A stretch of 64,000 nucleotides of DNA, taken from contig WGNO01000053.1 of NCBI GenBank assembly GCA_016124525.1, positions 27,128 through 91,127 of the forward strand, in the 5' to 3' direction. This DNA comes from Nostoc sp. RI_552 (GTDB lineage Bacteria; Cyanobacteriota; Cyanobacteriia; Cyanobacteriales; Nostocaceae). Both the position numbers and the translations under genes were made by a program. Under the pieces are notes generated by a model. That model saw nothing but the letters and a program-made list of their open reading frames with translations. It had not been told where the DNA came from and made no database searches. Positions 1-8,022 of this stretch are shown here, piece by piece; positions within the stretch are counted from its first letter, which is position 1, and every line of letters begins with the position of its first letter.

Positions 1-1
1 A

Positions 2-103
2 ATTGTGGGACTACTCACGGTCATCATGTTGGGAAATAAACTGCTGTTGTTAGATTACCTGAGAAATTCCTTTAGAGGGGTAATTTTTGTCAGTATTTTA
101 TAA
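2..103 (+). CDS. C-terminal end of a membrane protein (partial)
   Basis: The frame is open from the window edge and stops with TAA at 101-103, giving 33 residues that begin IVGLLTVIMLGNKLLLL and end FVSIL. The hydrophobic start looks like the last membrane segment of an integral membrane protein whose body lies outside the window. Nothing identifies the family. It converges on the metal-permease gene at 242. Because only the tail is visible, it could also be a chance open frame. Confidence 0.35.
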   Translation: MVGLLTVIMLGNKLLLLDYLRNSFRGVIFVSIL

Positions 104-241
104 TTTATTTGTAAATGGGATTACATCTCAAGCATTGATTACGTATATTAAAAGTGTTTGTAGTCAAATTTTTAGCTTATTGCGTTGGTGTTGCCCGTCA
201 CCAAAAAGCTGAAGTTTTATTGATGATGTTAATGCTCAAAT

Positions 242-1090
242 TTATGATTTTTGGTGGAATTTTGGCGTAAAAATTCCGTGTCTGGGACCAAAAAGTAATG
301 CTAGGACAAATAGTCCTGATGCTACTAAAACAATGGCGGGGCCGGAGGGTAAATTATAAAAGTAGCTAAGGTACATACCGCTAATACTAGAAATTACACC
401 AATAAAACCCCCCAGAATCATAACTTGATTGAGGCGTTTGACTAACAGATAGGCGGTTGCTCCTGGTGTAATTAACATTGCTAATACTAAAACAACGCCT
501 ACTGTTTTCATGCTGGCAACTATTGTTAAAGCAATGAGCAGCATTAATCCAAAATTGAGTCGATTAACTGGCAAACCCGCTGCTTGGGCGCCTAAGGGGT
601 CAAAGGTGTAAAATAAAAGTTCTTTATATAATAAGAAGATTACTATTAAAACTATGGCGCCAATAATGGCAGTGTCTCGCACTTCGTCAGATGTCACGCC
701 GAGAATGTTGCCGAACAGAAAGTGATTCAGGTCGATTTTTTGATTTTTTTGAATGACTGTAATTAATGTAATCCCCAGGGCAAAAAAAGCCGAAAGTACT
801 ATGCCCATTGCCGCATCTTCTTTGATTGGGGAGCGTGTTTTAATCCACGCAATAGCTATGGTACTCACAACACCGGCTATGAATGCACCAAAATAAATAT
901 TTCCTCCCAGGATAAACGCGATGGCCAATCCTGGCAATACTGAATGGCTAATGGCGTCACCGAGTAACGCTAGTCTTTGCACCATCAAGTAACTGCCTAC
1001 TACAGCGCACAGTAAGCCAACTATAATGGCAATCACGAGGGATCGCTGCATGAAGCTATATTGCAATGGCTCAAATAACGCTTGAATCAT
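242..1090 (-). CDS. Metal ABC transporter permease (Zn/Mn type)
   Basis: This is a 282-residue integral inner-membrane protein with about eight hydrophobic segments. It matches the ABC-3 permease family (ZnuB/MntB/TroC) in length and in motifs such as GDAISHSVLPGLA (about residues 44-56) and VLVLAMLITPGATA near residue 205. It forms the channel through which a periplasmic divalent metal is imported using the ATPase encoded just upstream at 1180-1974. The two genes are on the same strand about 90 bp apart and probably share a transcript. The substrate, Zn or Mn, cannot be settled from the permease. Confidence 0.9.
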   Translation of the reverse strand: MIQALFEPLQYSFMQRSLVIAIIVGLLCAVVGSYLMVQRLALLGDAISHSVLPGLAIAFILGGNIYFGAFIAGVVSTIAIAWIKTRSPIKEDAAMGIVLSAFFALGITLITVIQKNQKIDLNHFLFGNILGVTSDEVRDTAIIGAIVLIVIFLLYKELLFYTFDPLGAQAAGLPVNRLNFGLMLLIALTIVASMKTVGVVLVLAMLITPGATAYLLVKRLNQVMILGGFIGVISSISGMYLSYFYNLPSGPAIVLVASGLFVLALLFGPRHGIFTPKFHQKS

Positions 1091-1179
1091 AAATATTTAT
1101 GCTATTTATGGGGTTTATAGGAAAATATTTATAGAAAAATCTTTATACTAACTACCGGAGAGGGTCAAATAGGTGAGAT

Positions 1180-1974
1180 TTAAGCAGCAGTAGAAAAGTA
1201 CATGACTTGACCACCGTAGGCGCGATACAAGTTTTGCTTTGTCAATACTTGCTGGCGTGGGCCTGTGGCGATTAATTCACGGTTGAGTAAAATTAAATCA
1301 TCAAAGTGGGCAATAGATTCACCTAAGTCGTGGTTTACCACCAGCACAATTTTACCAGCCGCGGCCAGTTCATGAAAAACTGCAAAAATGACCCCTTGGG
1401 TTTTTTGGTCAATACCTACAAATGGTTCATCAAAGCAATATATATCTGCTTGCTGTGCCAGAGCACGAGCTAAAAATACTCTTTGCTGTTGTCCCCCTGA
1501 TAATTCTCCGATGGGGCGATGACTGTGTGCAAGCATTTCCACACGTTTGAGAGCGTTTTTGGTTTCTTGTCCACTTACTGGGGAAAAATTACGTAACCAA
1601 CCTGTCTTTTTTACCCTTCCCATCATCGCCACATCCCAAACTGTGGCGGGGTAAGTCCAGTCAATTTGGTTACGCTGTGGTATGTATGCCACTTTCTCTA
1701 GTTGTTGCATTAAAGGTTTTTGTTGATGGAGTACTGTGCCGGTACTGAGAGGAACTAAGCCCAGCATGGCTTTCATCAACGTACTTTTCCCTGCACCATT
1801 AGGACCAAAAATCCCTGTGATTCTACCTGACTTAATTATGCAGTTAACATCTCTTAAAGCTTCTGCTGTGCGGTAATGCACGGCGACGTGGGCAATATTA
1901 ATGCTTATGGTTGTGCCTGTGTGGTTGTCTTCCATGGGGTGAACAGCGTTTAAAGAAAAGTTAACAGTTCTCAT
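1180..1974 (-). CDS. Metal ABC transporter ATP-binding protein
   Basis: This is the cytoplasmic ATPase that powers the permease at 242-1090. The Walker A motif GPNGAGKS is near residue 57, the signature LSGGQQQR near 158, and the Walker B region with CFDEPF near 180; the H-loop histidine lies in VVNHD. The order and the 264-residue length fit the ZnuC/MntA family. The N-terminus is longer than usual, so Met14 (1935) is an alternative start. The gene diverges from the binding-protein gene at 2069, and the 94-bp gap between them holds a repeated element that could co-regulate both sides. Confidence 0.9.
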   Translation of the reverse strand: MRTVNFSLNAVHPMEDNHTGTTISINIAHVAVHYRTAEALRDVNCIIKSGRITGIFGPNGAGKSTLMKAMLGLVPLSTGTVLHQQKPLMQQLEKVAYIPQRNQIDWTYPATVWDVAMMGRVKKTGWLRNFSPVSGQETKNALKRVEMLAHSHRPIGELSGGQQQRVFLARALAQQADIYCFDEPFVGIDQKTQGVIFAVFHELAAAGKIVLVVNHDLGESIAHFDDLILLNRELIATGPRQQVLTKQNLYRAYGGQVMYFSTAA

Positions 1975-1991
1975 TTTGGGGAATATCCAGG

Positions 1992-2046
1992 AAAAATGAA
2001 AAGAATATGAAAATAGTGTACTTTAAAAATGAGAAAAATATGAAAA
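1992..2046. promoter_or_regulatory. 33-bp-spaced direct repeat in the divergent metal-transport promoter
   Basis: Two 22-bp copies, at 1992-2013 and 2025-2046, differ at only two positions and share the blocks AAAAATGA and AATATGAAAA. Their start-to-start distance is 33 bp, close to three helical turns. They fill most of the gap between the ATPase and binding-protein genes, so they may be operator sites for a metal-responsive regulator. No canonical Zur palindrome was seen. The region is A-rich, which lowers confidence. Confidence 0.45.
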
Positions 2047-2068
2047 CCAGTTTAACAACCATATTAAA

Positions 2069-3040
2069 ATGATTACTCAATCAAAGGCCAGATCATACTG
2101 GTCAGCTGTGGTGGGAGTTTTGTTGGGACTTGCTCTAGGTGGATGTAACCAAGTAGATAGTAACCGCCTTTCTACGGCAAAAAATGACCTACCGCAAGTA
2201 GTTGCAACTAGCACCATCATTGCTGAATGGGCGGAAAAAGTTGGGGGTGAGGAAATTGAGTTAATTGGTCTTCTCCAACCAGGAGTTGATCCTCATGTTT
2301 ATGAACCGACACCAGCAGACAGTCGGGTTATAGAAACAGCTGATTTGATTTTATATAACGGCTACAATTTGGAACCAGGACTGATTAACTTAATGAATGG
2401 GGCTGGGGAGAAGGTACCTAAGATAGCTGTGGGGGAAGTTGTCAAACCTTTGCAGTCAGATGCATATGAAGGAACAGTTGTACCAGACCCCCATGTGTGG
2501 GGAAGTGCAGCAAACGCCATGGCGATGATAAATGTCATTCGAGATGAGTTGATTAAATTATCCCCCGCAGAGCAGGCGGAATTTACCCAAAGAGCATCAG
2601 TATTAACTGATGAATTACAGCAGTTACATAACTGGATTAATCAACAAATTCAAACTATCCCCCCAGGAAAACGCCAACTTGTCACCACCCATGATGCTTT
2701 TCAATATTATGGTCAAGCTTATGGTATGACCATGGCCGGGACTTTAATTGGTATTAGCACAGAAGAACAACCCAGTGCTCAAACAGTACAACGTTTGGTG
2801 GAGTCAATTAAAAAAACCAACGCACCAGCAATTTTTGCCGAAACTACAATTAACCCAGCCTTAATTAAAACCGTTGCTGAAGAAGCAGGTGTAAAATTAG
2901 CACCACATCAACTGTACTCTGATTCCATTGGGGCAAAAGGTAGCGATGCAGATTCTTACGTCAAAATGATGGTGGCAAACACCCGCACTATTGTTCAAGC
3001 ATTGGGAGGTAATTACACACCATTTCGGCCTAGGAATTAA
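2069..3040 (+). CDS. Metal ABC transporter substrate-binding lipoprotein (ZnuA/TroA/MntC family)
   Basis: This is a 323-residue periplasmic cluster A-I binding protein. An N-terminal signal ends in a lipobox with Cys26 (LGGC), so it is membrane-anchored. Metal ligands can be placed at His76 (DPHVYEP), His142 (PDPHVW), His208 (TTHDAF) and Asp285 (YSDSIG). A His at the third position resembles zinc or mixed Zn/Mn binders such as ZnuA and TroA; Synechocystis MntC has Glu there. There is no His-rich loop of the ZnuA kind. The gene diverges from the ATPase-permease pair at 1974-242 and completes the importer. The exact metal is inferred. Confidence 0.9.
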   Translation: MITQSKARSYWSAVVGVLLGLALGGCNQVDSNRLSTAKNDLPQVVATSTIIAEWAEKVGGEEIELIGLLQPGVDPHVYEPTPADSRVIETADLILYNGYNLEPGLINLMNGAGEKVPKIAVGEVVKPLQSDAYEGTVVPDPHVWGSAANAMAMINVIRDELIKLSPAEQAEFTQRASVLTDELQQLHNWINQQIQTIPPGKRQLVTTHDAFQYYGQAYGMTMAGTLIGISTEEQPSAQTVQRLVESIKKTNAPAIFAETTINPALIKTVAEEAGVKLAPHQLYSDSIGAKGSDADSYVKMMVANTRTIVQALGGNYTPFRPRN

Positions 3041-3174
3041 CTTTATACAAAGTATATAAAATTTAATTTACACTTCATAAAAAACTAGCAAAAAACCATT
3101 GAACACTCAGGGAAATTGGGCATAATTTAACTTGTAACAGGGGGATAAAACATCACAACGAGTGCTAACGACTA

Positions 3175-4602
3175 ATGACTAAACCAATTGAAGTCCGTAA
3201 CCCCCGAACTGGAAAATTTGACTATATCATTCTCCCGCCGCCCCCCAGGTTGTTGGTACACAAATGTAACCGCGCCCGCAGGTGCCAAGTTAACTGGCAA
3301 CACATGGGTTTAGAACCAAGAATTGATGCTTTACAACAATGGAAGCAAGCTATACTGTCTGGCCGGGAAGATTTGACAAGAGCTTTGGTAAGTGACACGG
3401 GGAGATTGTCAACTTCAGTATTAGAAATAGACTCTTTTCTGGCTAGCATTGACCGTTGGTGTGGGTTAGCACCGGAATTACTAGCAACCTCAGCGAAAAA
3501 TACAGGGGTTCCATTTATCGCCCTGGAACAAACATCAGTACCCTACCCGCTGGTGGGGGTAATTAGTCCTTGGAATTTTCCCCTGTTGCTGTCTACAATT
3601 GACACTATTCCGGCATTGTTAGCCGGTTGTGCAGTGGTGGTCAAACCCAGTGAGATTGCACCCCGTTTTGTTGCACCATTAATTACAGCGGTGAATACTG
3701 TCCCTAACTTACGTGATGTATTAAGTTTTGCTGAGGGAGCAGGTGAAACGGGTGCTAACTTGATAGAAAACGTAGACTTAGTATGCTTTACAGGCAGTGT
3801 CCCCACAGGAAGAAAAGTGGCAGAAGCCGCAGCTAGACGGTTTATTCCGGCTTTTTTGGAATTAGGGGGAAAAGATCCGGCCATTGTTTTAGAATCAGCT
3901 AATTTAGAATTAGCAACTTCGGCAATTTTGTGGGGTGCAGTGGCGAATACTGGACAATCTTGCGTTTCAATTGAGCGGATTTACGTTGCTGAGTCGATAT
4001 TCGAGGAGTTTTATCATCAACTGGTGGCCAAAGCCCATCGTTTACAGTTAGCATATCCCACAGTTGACAGTGGAGAAATTGGCCCCATCATTTCTGAAAA
4101 ACAAGCTGCAATTATTAACCACCATATTACGGATGCAGTGGAAAAGGGTGCTGTAGTTCATTGTGGCGGTAAAGTAGAACAGCTGGGTGGGGGTTGGTGG
4201 TGTCGTCCCACAGTAATCACCCAAGTCAACCATTCCATGAAAGTAATGACAGAAGAGACATTTGGCCCCATTATGCCAGTAATGCCATTTCCCACGGTGG
4301 AAGAAGCAGTATACTTAGCAAATGACTCTATGTATGGATTAAGTGCGGCGGTGTTTGCCAAGACGGAATCAGAAGCTTTAGCAGTTGCTAAGGAAATCAA
4401 TGCAGGTGCTATCAGTATTAATGACGCTGCGCTGACTGCCATTATGTATGAGGGAGAAAAAAATTCCTTCCAATTTTCCGGTCTTGGCGGGTCACGCATG
4501 GGGCCGGGGTCAATTAAACGCTTTCTACGAAAAAAAGCATTTTTGATTAAAACTAACTCCAATTATGACCCTTGGTGGTTTAACAATAATTCAAATTGTT
4601 AA
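3175..4602 (+). CDS. Aldehyde dehydrogenase family protein
   Basis: This 475-residue protein is an NAD(P)-dependent aldehyde dehydrogenase that oxidises an aldehyde to the acid. The cofactor-site motif PWNFP (Asn134), the general base Glu229 in LELGGKDP, the nucleophile Cys263 in GQSC and a late TEETFGPI motif are all present. It is single-domain and ends in a basic/aromatic tail, as in class-3-like enzymes that act on long or apocarotenoid aldehydes. Synechocystis has an apocarotenal dehydrogenase of similar size, but the substrate here is not shown by sequence. It stands alone, and a clear Rho-independent terminator follows at 4665-4689. Confidence 0.9.
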   Translation: MTKPIEVRNPRTGKFDYIILPPPPRLLVHKCNRARRCQVNWQHMGLEPRIDALQQWKQAILSGREDLTRALVSDTGRLSTSVLEIDSFLASIDRWCGLAPELLATSAKNTGVPFIALEQTSVPYPLVGVISPWNFPLLLSTIDTIPALLAGCAVVVKPSEIAPRFVAPLITAVNTVPNLRDVLSFAEGAGETGANLIENVDLVCFTGSVPTGRKVAEAAARRFIPAFLELGGKDPAIVLESANLELATSAILWGAVANTGQSCVSIERIYVAESIFEEFYHQLVAKAHRLQLAYPTVDSGEIGPIISEKQAAIINHHITDAVEKGAVVHCGGKVEQLGGGWWCRPTVITQVNHSMKVMTEETFGPIMPVMPFPTVEEAVYLANDSMYGLSAAVFAKTESEALAVAKEINAGAISINDAALTAIMYEGEKNSFQFSGLGGSRMGPGSIKRFLRKKAFLIKTNSNYDPWWFNNNSNC

Positions 4603-4920
4603 GCTAAAGGAAAATCATGGAACTACAGTGGCTAAAGTCATAAGTCGCCTACACCCCTACTTGTAAAGCCAGGGGCTTTGGCTTTTTTTCTGGTAAGATT
4701 ATTACTTTGTTTCCAGGGAACACAGGGATTTCATCGCTGATTTTTACTCAATTAAATTGAATCGCACAACAGATTTTTGGTTTAGTTAACTAATTAACTG
4801 ACAATAAATATTATGTTGGGGGATGGCTGTGTGAGTGGCATTATTACTTTATCTGTATATTCTGTATTGCCAAGGCGTTATAATTTAAAATCTCAAACTA
4901 ATAATTAGAAACGTAGAAGC
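4603..4920. other. Intergenic region between the aldehyde dehydrogenase gene and hisS
   Basis: This stretch holds the terminator at 4665-4689, followed by AT-rich sequence leading to hisS. No open frame, tRNA or clear promoter hexamers were recognised. The segment at about 4661-4697 resembles the right end of the mobile-like repeat at 25641-25800. Confidence 0.5.
4665..4689 (+). terminator. Rho-independent terminator of the aldehyde dehydrogenase gene
   Basis: AAAGCC (4665-4670) pairs with GGCTTT at 4674-4679 or at 4680-4685, and a run of seven T follows at 683-689 of that kilobase. It lies 63 bp after the stop codon. The same stem and flank (GGGGCTTTGGCT, then a CGGTA/TGGTA tail) recur at 25771-25800, so the terminator may derive from a repeat element. 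Confidence 0.75.
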
Positions 4921-6309
4921 ATGGCAAAAAGTGACAAAATTAACTTTTCTACTCCTAGTGGTTTTCCAGAATTTCTTCCTAGTGAAAAGCGCTTAGAATT
5001 ATATTTGTTAGATATTATTCGTGGCGTGTTTGAAAGTTACGGTTTTACACCCATTGAAACCCCGGCAGTAGAACGTTTAGAAGTTTTACAAGCCAAGGGA
5101 AACCAAGGGGATAATATTATTTATGGTATCGACCCTATATTGCCACCAAGTCGCCAAGGGGAGAAAGACAAAGCAAAGGAAACAGGTTCAGAACCTAGAG
5201 GTTTAAAGTTTGACCAAACTGTGCCTTTAGCAGCTTATATTGCTCGTCACTTAAATGAATTAACTTTTCCTTTTGCCCGTTATCAAATGGATGTAGTTTT
5301 TCGCGGAGAACGTGCAAAAGATGGGCGTTTTCGGCAATTCCGTCAGTGTGATATTGATGTGATCTCTCGTGGTGAACTCAGTTTACTATACGATGCTCAG
5401 ATGCCTGCAATTATCACTGAAATATTTGAAGCTGTAAACATTGGTGATTTTTTGATTCGCATCAATAATCGCAAAATTCTCACAGGGTTCTTTCAGTTTG
5501 TGGGAGTTGCTGAAAGTCAAATTAAAGCCTGTATTAGCATTATTGATAATCTAGAAAAAATTGGTGAAGCTAAAGTTAAGCAATCTCTGGAAACAGAAAA
5601 AGTTTTACCTGAGCAAAGTCAAAAAATTATTGATTTTATTAAGATTAATGGTTCAGTGGACGAGGTATTAGATAAGTTGAATCATCTGGCGACAAATCTG
5701 CCACAAGCAGAGGAATTTTATTCAGGGGTAACTGATTTAGCCACTGTGATTACAGGGGTGCGTAATCTGGGAGTGCCTGAAAATCGTTTTTGTATTGATT
5801 TATCTATTGCTCGTGGTCTTAATTACTACACAGGTACGGTTTACGAAACATCTTTATTAGGACATGAAACTTTAGGTAGTATTTGTTCTGGAGGTAGATA
5901 TGAAGAATTAGTGGGGACTTTTTTGGGTGAGAAAATGCCTGGTGTTGGTATTTCTATTGGTTTAACTCGTTTAATTAGTCGTTTGCTCAAAGCTGGTATT
6001 ATTAATGCTTTGTCTGCTACACCAGCCCAGGTGATGGTGGTAAATATCCAGGAGGATTTAATACCTATTTATTTAAATGTGTCTCAAAATTTGCGCCGGG
6101 CTGGAATTAATGTTGTGACAAATTTTGATAAACGTCCATTGGGTAAACAATTCCAACTTGCTGACAAGCAAGGAATTCAATTTTGTGTAATTATTGGTTC
6201 TGAGGAAGCCGCAGGGAAAAGGGCTTCTCTCAAAGATTTAAAATCAGGTGAACAAATTGAAGTCACGCTAGAAAATTTGGCCGTAGAGATTAAAAACAAG
6301 CTCCATTAA
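4921..6309 (+). CDS. hisS: Histidyl-tRNA synthetase
   Basis: This 462-residue class II synthetase charges tRNA-His with histidine. Class II motif 2 is visible as FRGERAKDGRFRQFRQCDID (about residues 127-146). The HisA motif RGLNYYTGTVYE is near 299 and motif 3, GVGISIGLTRL, near 341. A C-terminal anticodon-binding domain follows from about residue 370. Length and domain order rule out the shorter HisZ paralogue, which lacks the anticodon domain. The ATG at 4921 opens directly into the catalytic domain. It is a single-gene unit on the plus strand. Confidence 0.95.
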   Translation: MAKSDKINFSTPSGFPEFLPSEKRLELYLLDIIRGVFESYGFTPIETPAVERLEVLQAKGNQGDNIIYGIDPILPPSRQGEKDKAKETGSEPRGLKFDQTVPLAAYIARHLNELTFPFARYQMDVVFRGERAKDGRFRQFRQCDIDVISRGELSLLYDAQMPAIITEIFEAVNIGDFLIRINNRKILTGFFQFVGVAESQIKACISIIDNLEKIGEAKVKQSLETEKVLPEQSQKIIDFIKINGSVDEVLDKLNHLATNLPQAEEFYSGVTDLATVITGVRNLGVPENRFCIDLSIARGLNYYTGTVYETSLLGHETLGSICSGGRYEELVGTFLGEKMPGVGISIGLTRLISRLLKAGIINALSATPAQVMVVNIQEDLIPIYLNVSQNLRRAGINVVTNFDKRPLGKQFQLADKQGIQFCVIIGSEEAAGKRASLKDLKSGEQIEVTLENLAVEIKNKLH

Positions 6310-6326
6310 TAAGTGGAAACTACGGG

Positions 6327-6367
6327 AGCTTGGTATCCCGGTGTTTTTAAGCCGGGGTGGAAAAGCT
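6327..6367 (+). terminator. Hairpin downstream of hisS
   Basis: Outer arms AGCTT/AAGCT and inner arms ATCCCGG/CCGGGGT (one G-T pair) enclose a T-rich loop, starting 18 bp after the hisS stop. There is no following T-run, so it may be a weak terminator, an mRNA 3' stabiliser or a repeat remnant. Confidence 0.35.
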
Positions 6368-6502
6368 CGAAGATATTAATTTTCCAGCAAAGATGCAAAA
6401 TGTGGTTTGTTTCAAACTTATACATTTTGTTGATTAATGAAATAAAACAGTGGACTCAAAGAGAACTTCCCCAAGGGCTGGTGATTTATTGACTACTAAT
6501 AA

Positions 6503-7357
6503 CTAGCCAAATACTACGGTTTTGTTACCATATACTAATACCCGATTTTGTAAATGTAATCTCACAGCTCTTGCTAATACAACTCTTTCTAAATCTTTAC
6601 CTTTTCTAATTAAATCATGAATTTCATCGCGGTGACTGATTCGCACTACATCTTGCTCAATAATTGGCCCAGCATCTAAGTCAGCAGTGGCATAATGGGC
6701 AGTAGCCCCAATAATTTTAACTCCACGTTCAAATGCTTGGTGATATGGATTTGCACCAACAAAAGCTGGTAAAAATGAATGATGAATATTAATAATTTGG
6801 GGAAATTGAGAAATAAAATCCGCACTGACAATTTGCATATATTTTGCTAAAATTACCAAATCAATTTTGTATTGTCGTAGTAATTCTAGTTGTTTAGCTT
6901 CCTGTTCGGTTTTGTGATCTTTTGTGATAGTGATGTGGTGAAAATCAATACCAAACTGTTCTGCTATTGGCTGTAAATTTGGATGATTACTAATTATTAG
7001 GGCAATGTCAGCGGCAAATTCTTTTGCACGTTGTCGCCAAATTAAATCAAATAAACAATGATCCTGCTGACTTACCCAAATAGCAACACGTGGTACATTG
7101 TCGGAGAAGTGTAGTTGCCATGTTGCATCTAAGGATTGAGCGATGGGATTAAATGCAGGAGCAATGAGTTGTCGTGGCAAATTAAAACTGTGTAACTGCC
7201 ATTCAATCCTTGTCAAAAATAAGCCGGCACCAAAGTCTGTGTGTTGGTCAGCATGGATAATGTTACCTTCATTAGCATAGATAAAATTGGCAAATTTGGC
7301 AACTAGTCCTTTACGGTCAGGACAGCAAATAAGTAATGTGGCGGTGGGACTGGTCAT
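6503..7357 (-). CDS. purU: Formyltetrahydrofolate deformylase
   Basis: This 284-residue enzyme hydrolyses 10-formyl-THF to THF and formate, balancing one-carbon units for purine synthesis. An N-terminal ACT domain (residues 6-80, starting TLLICCPDRKGLVAKF) precedes a formyltransferase-fold domain. The catalytic region INIHHSFLPAF (near 190) and the later Asp in DLDAGPIIEQD are both present. Length equals the family norm. It is the last gene in a long minus-strand series, 27 bp beyond the DUF4340 gene, and may be co-transcribed with it, though the functions are unrelated. Confidence 0.95.
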   Translation of the reverse strand: MTSPTATLLICCPDRKGLVAKFANFIYANEGNIIHADQHTDFGAGLFLTRIEWQLHSFNLPRQLIAPAFNPIAQSLDATWQLHFSDNVPRVAIWVSQQDHCLFDLIWRQRAKEFAADIALIISNHPNLQPIAEQFGIDFHHITITKDHKTEQEAKQLELLRQYKIDLVILAKYMQIVSADFISQFPQIINIHHSFLPAFVGANPYHQAFERGVKIIGATAHYATADLDAGPIIEQDVVRISHRDEIHDLIRKGKDLERVVLARAVRLHLQNRVLVYGNKTVVFG

Positions 7358-7383
7358 GTAACCTGAGTTATTGTTAATTATTT

Positions 7384-8016
7384 TTATTTTTTATTCTTTG
7401 GTTTTTCATCTTGATTGGTTTCGTTTTCTGGGTTTCCTTGATGTTCACTGGTGTCTTGAGATTTTTTCCATTCTGAAAGTTCCCGATTTACGGCATTTTC
7501 AAAATTTGTGGACACTAGCAGGATATTGGTATTACCATTTTCTTGGGTATTCAAGTCAGTTTGAGCATACAAAAAACGACGGTTAAAGTCAGGTTTACCC
7601 AAAATTAACAAATGAGTTTTTTGATTTTTGAGGTTAATATTAATAGTTGCTAGTGGTGGAGCTAAACCAAATTCTGCTTTTTGGCTAGTTGGAATAGATA
7701 GAGTGCGATCGCTTTGAGATGCAACTAGTAAATCTGTCAAATAAGAAACAATAGCATCATTTGCTGGTTCTGTTGTTGGGGATATTAGTAACCACTGAGA
7801 ATCCTGTGTTCCGGTGTTACGTTTTAGATTCAAGGTAAAATCTTTAGTTGTAACTGTTAAGGACTGTATGTCATCCTCTTTAAACGAAAAAATTTGCTGC
7901 TGTTGGGTCTTTACTTGTTCTCGCTGAGTTTTGCCGCGAATTTCGTAGAAATAAACAAAACCACCCAAACCCAGGGCTAGTAATATTAAAACTATAGTTG
8001 TTCGTGGTAATTTCAT
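7384..8016 (-). CDS. DUF4340-domain protein of the Gld-type ABC operon
   Basis: This 210-residue protein has one N-terminal membrane segment (about residues 7-24), then a soluble region of alternating strands typical of DUF4340, and a polar Asn/Glu/Lys-rich tail. It is probably anchored in the inner membrane with the domain outside. A GGAGG ribosome-binding site sits 8 bp before the ATG, inside the end of the GldG-like gene, and only 6 bp separate the two genes, so translation is likely coupled. DUF4340 proteins are commonly encoded next to GldG-type genes; the function is unknown. Confidence 0.75.
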   Translation of the reverse strand: MKLPRTTIVLILLALGLGGFVYFYEIRGKTQREQVKTQQQQIFSFKEDDIQSLTVTTKDFTLNLKRNTGTQDSQWLLISPTTEPANDAIVSYLTDLLVASQSDRTLSIPTSQKAEFGLAPPLATININLKNQKTHLLILGKPDFNRRFLYAQTDLNTQENGNTNILLVSTNFENAVNRELSEWKKSQDTSEHQGNPENETNQDEKPKNKK

Positions 8017-8022
8017 TGTTAA

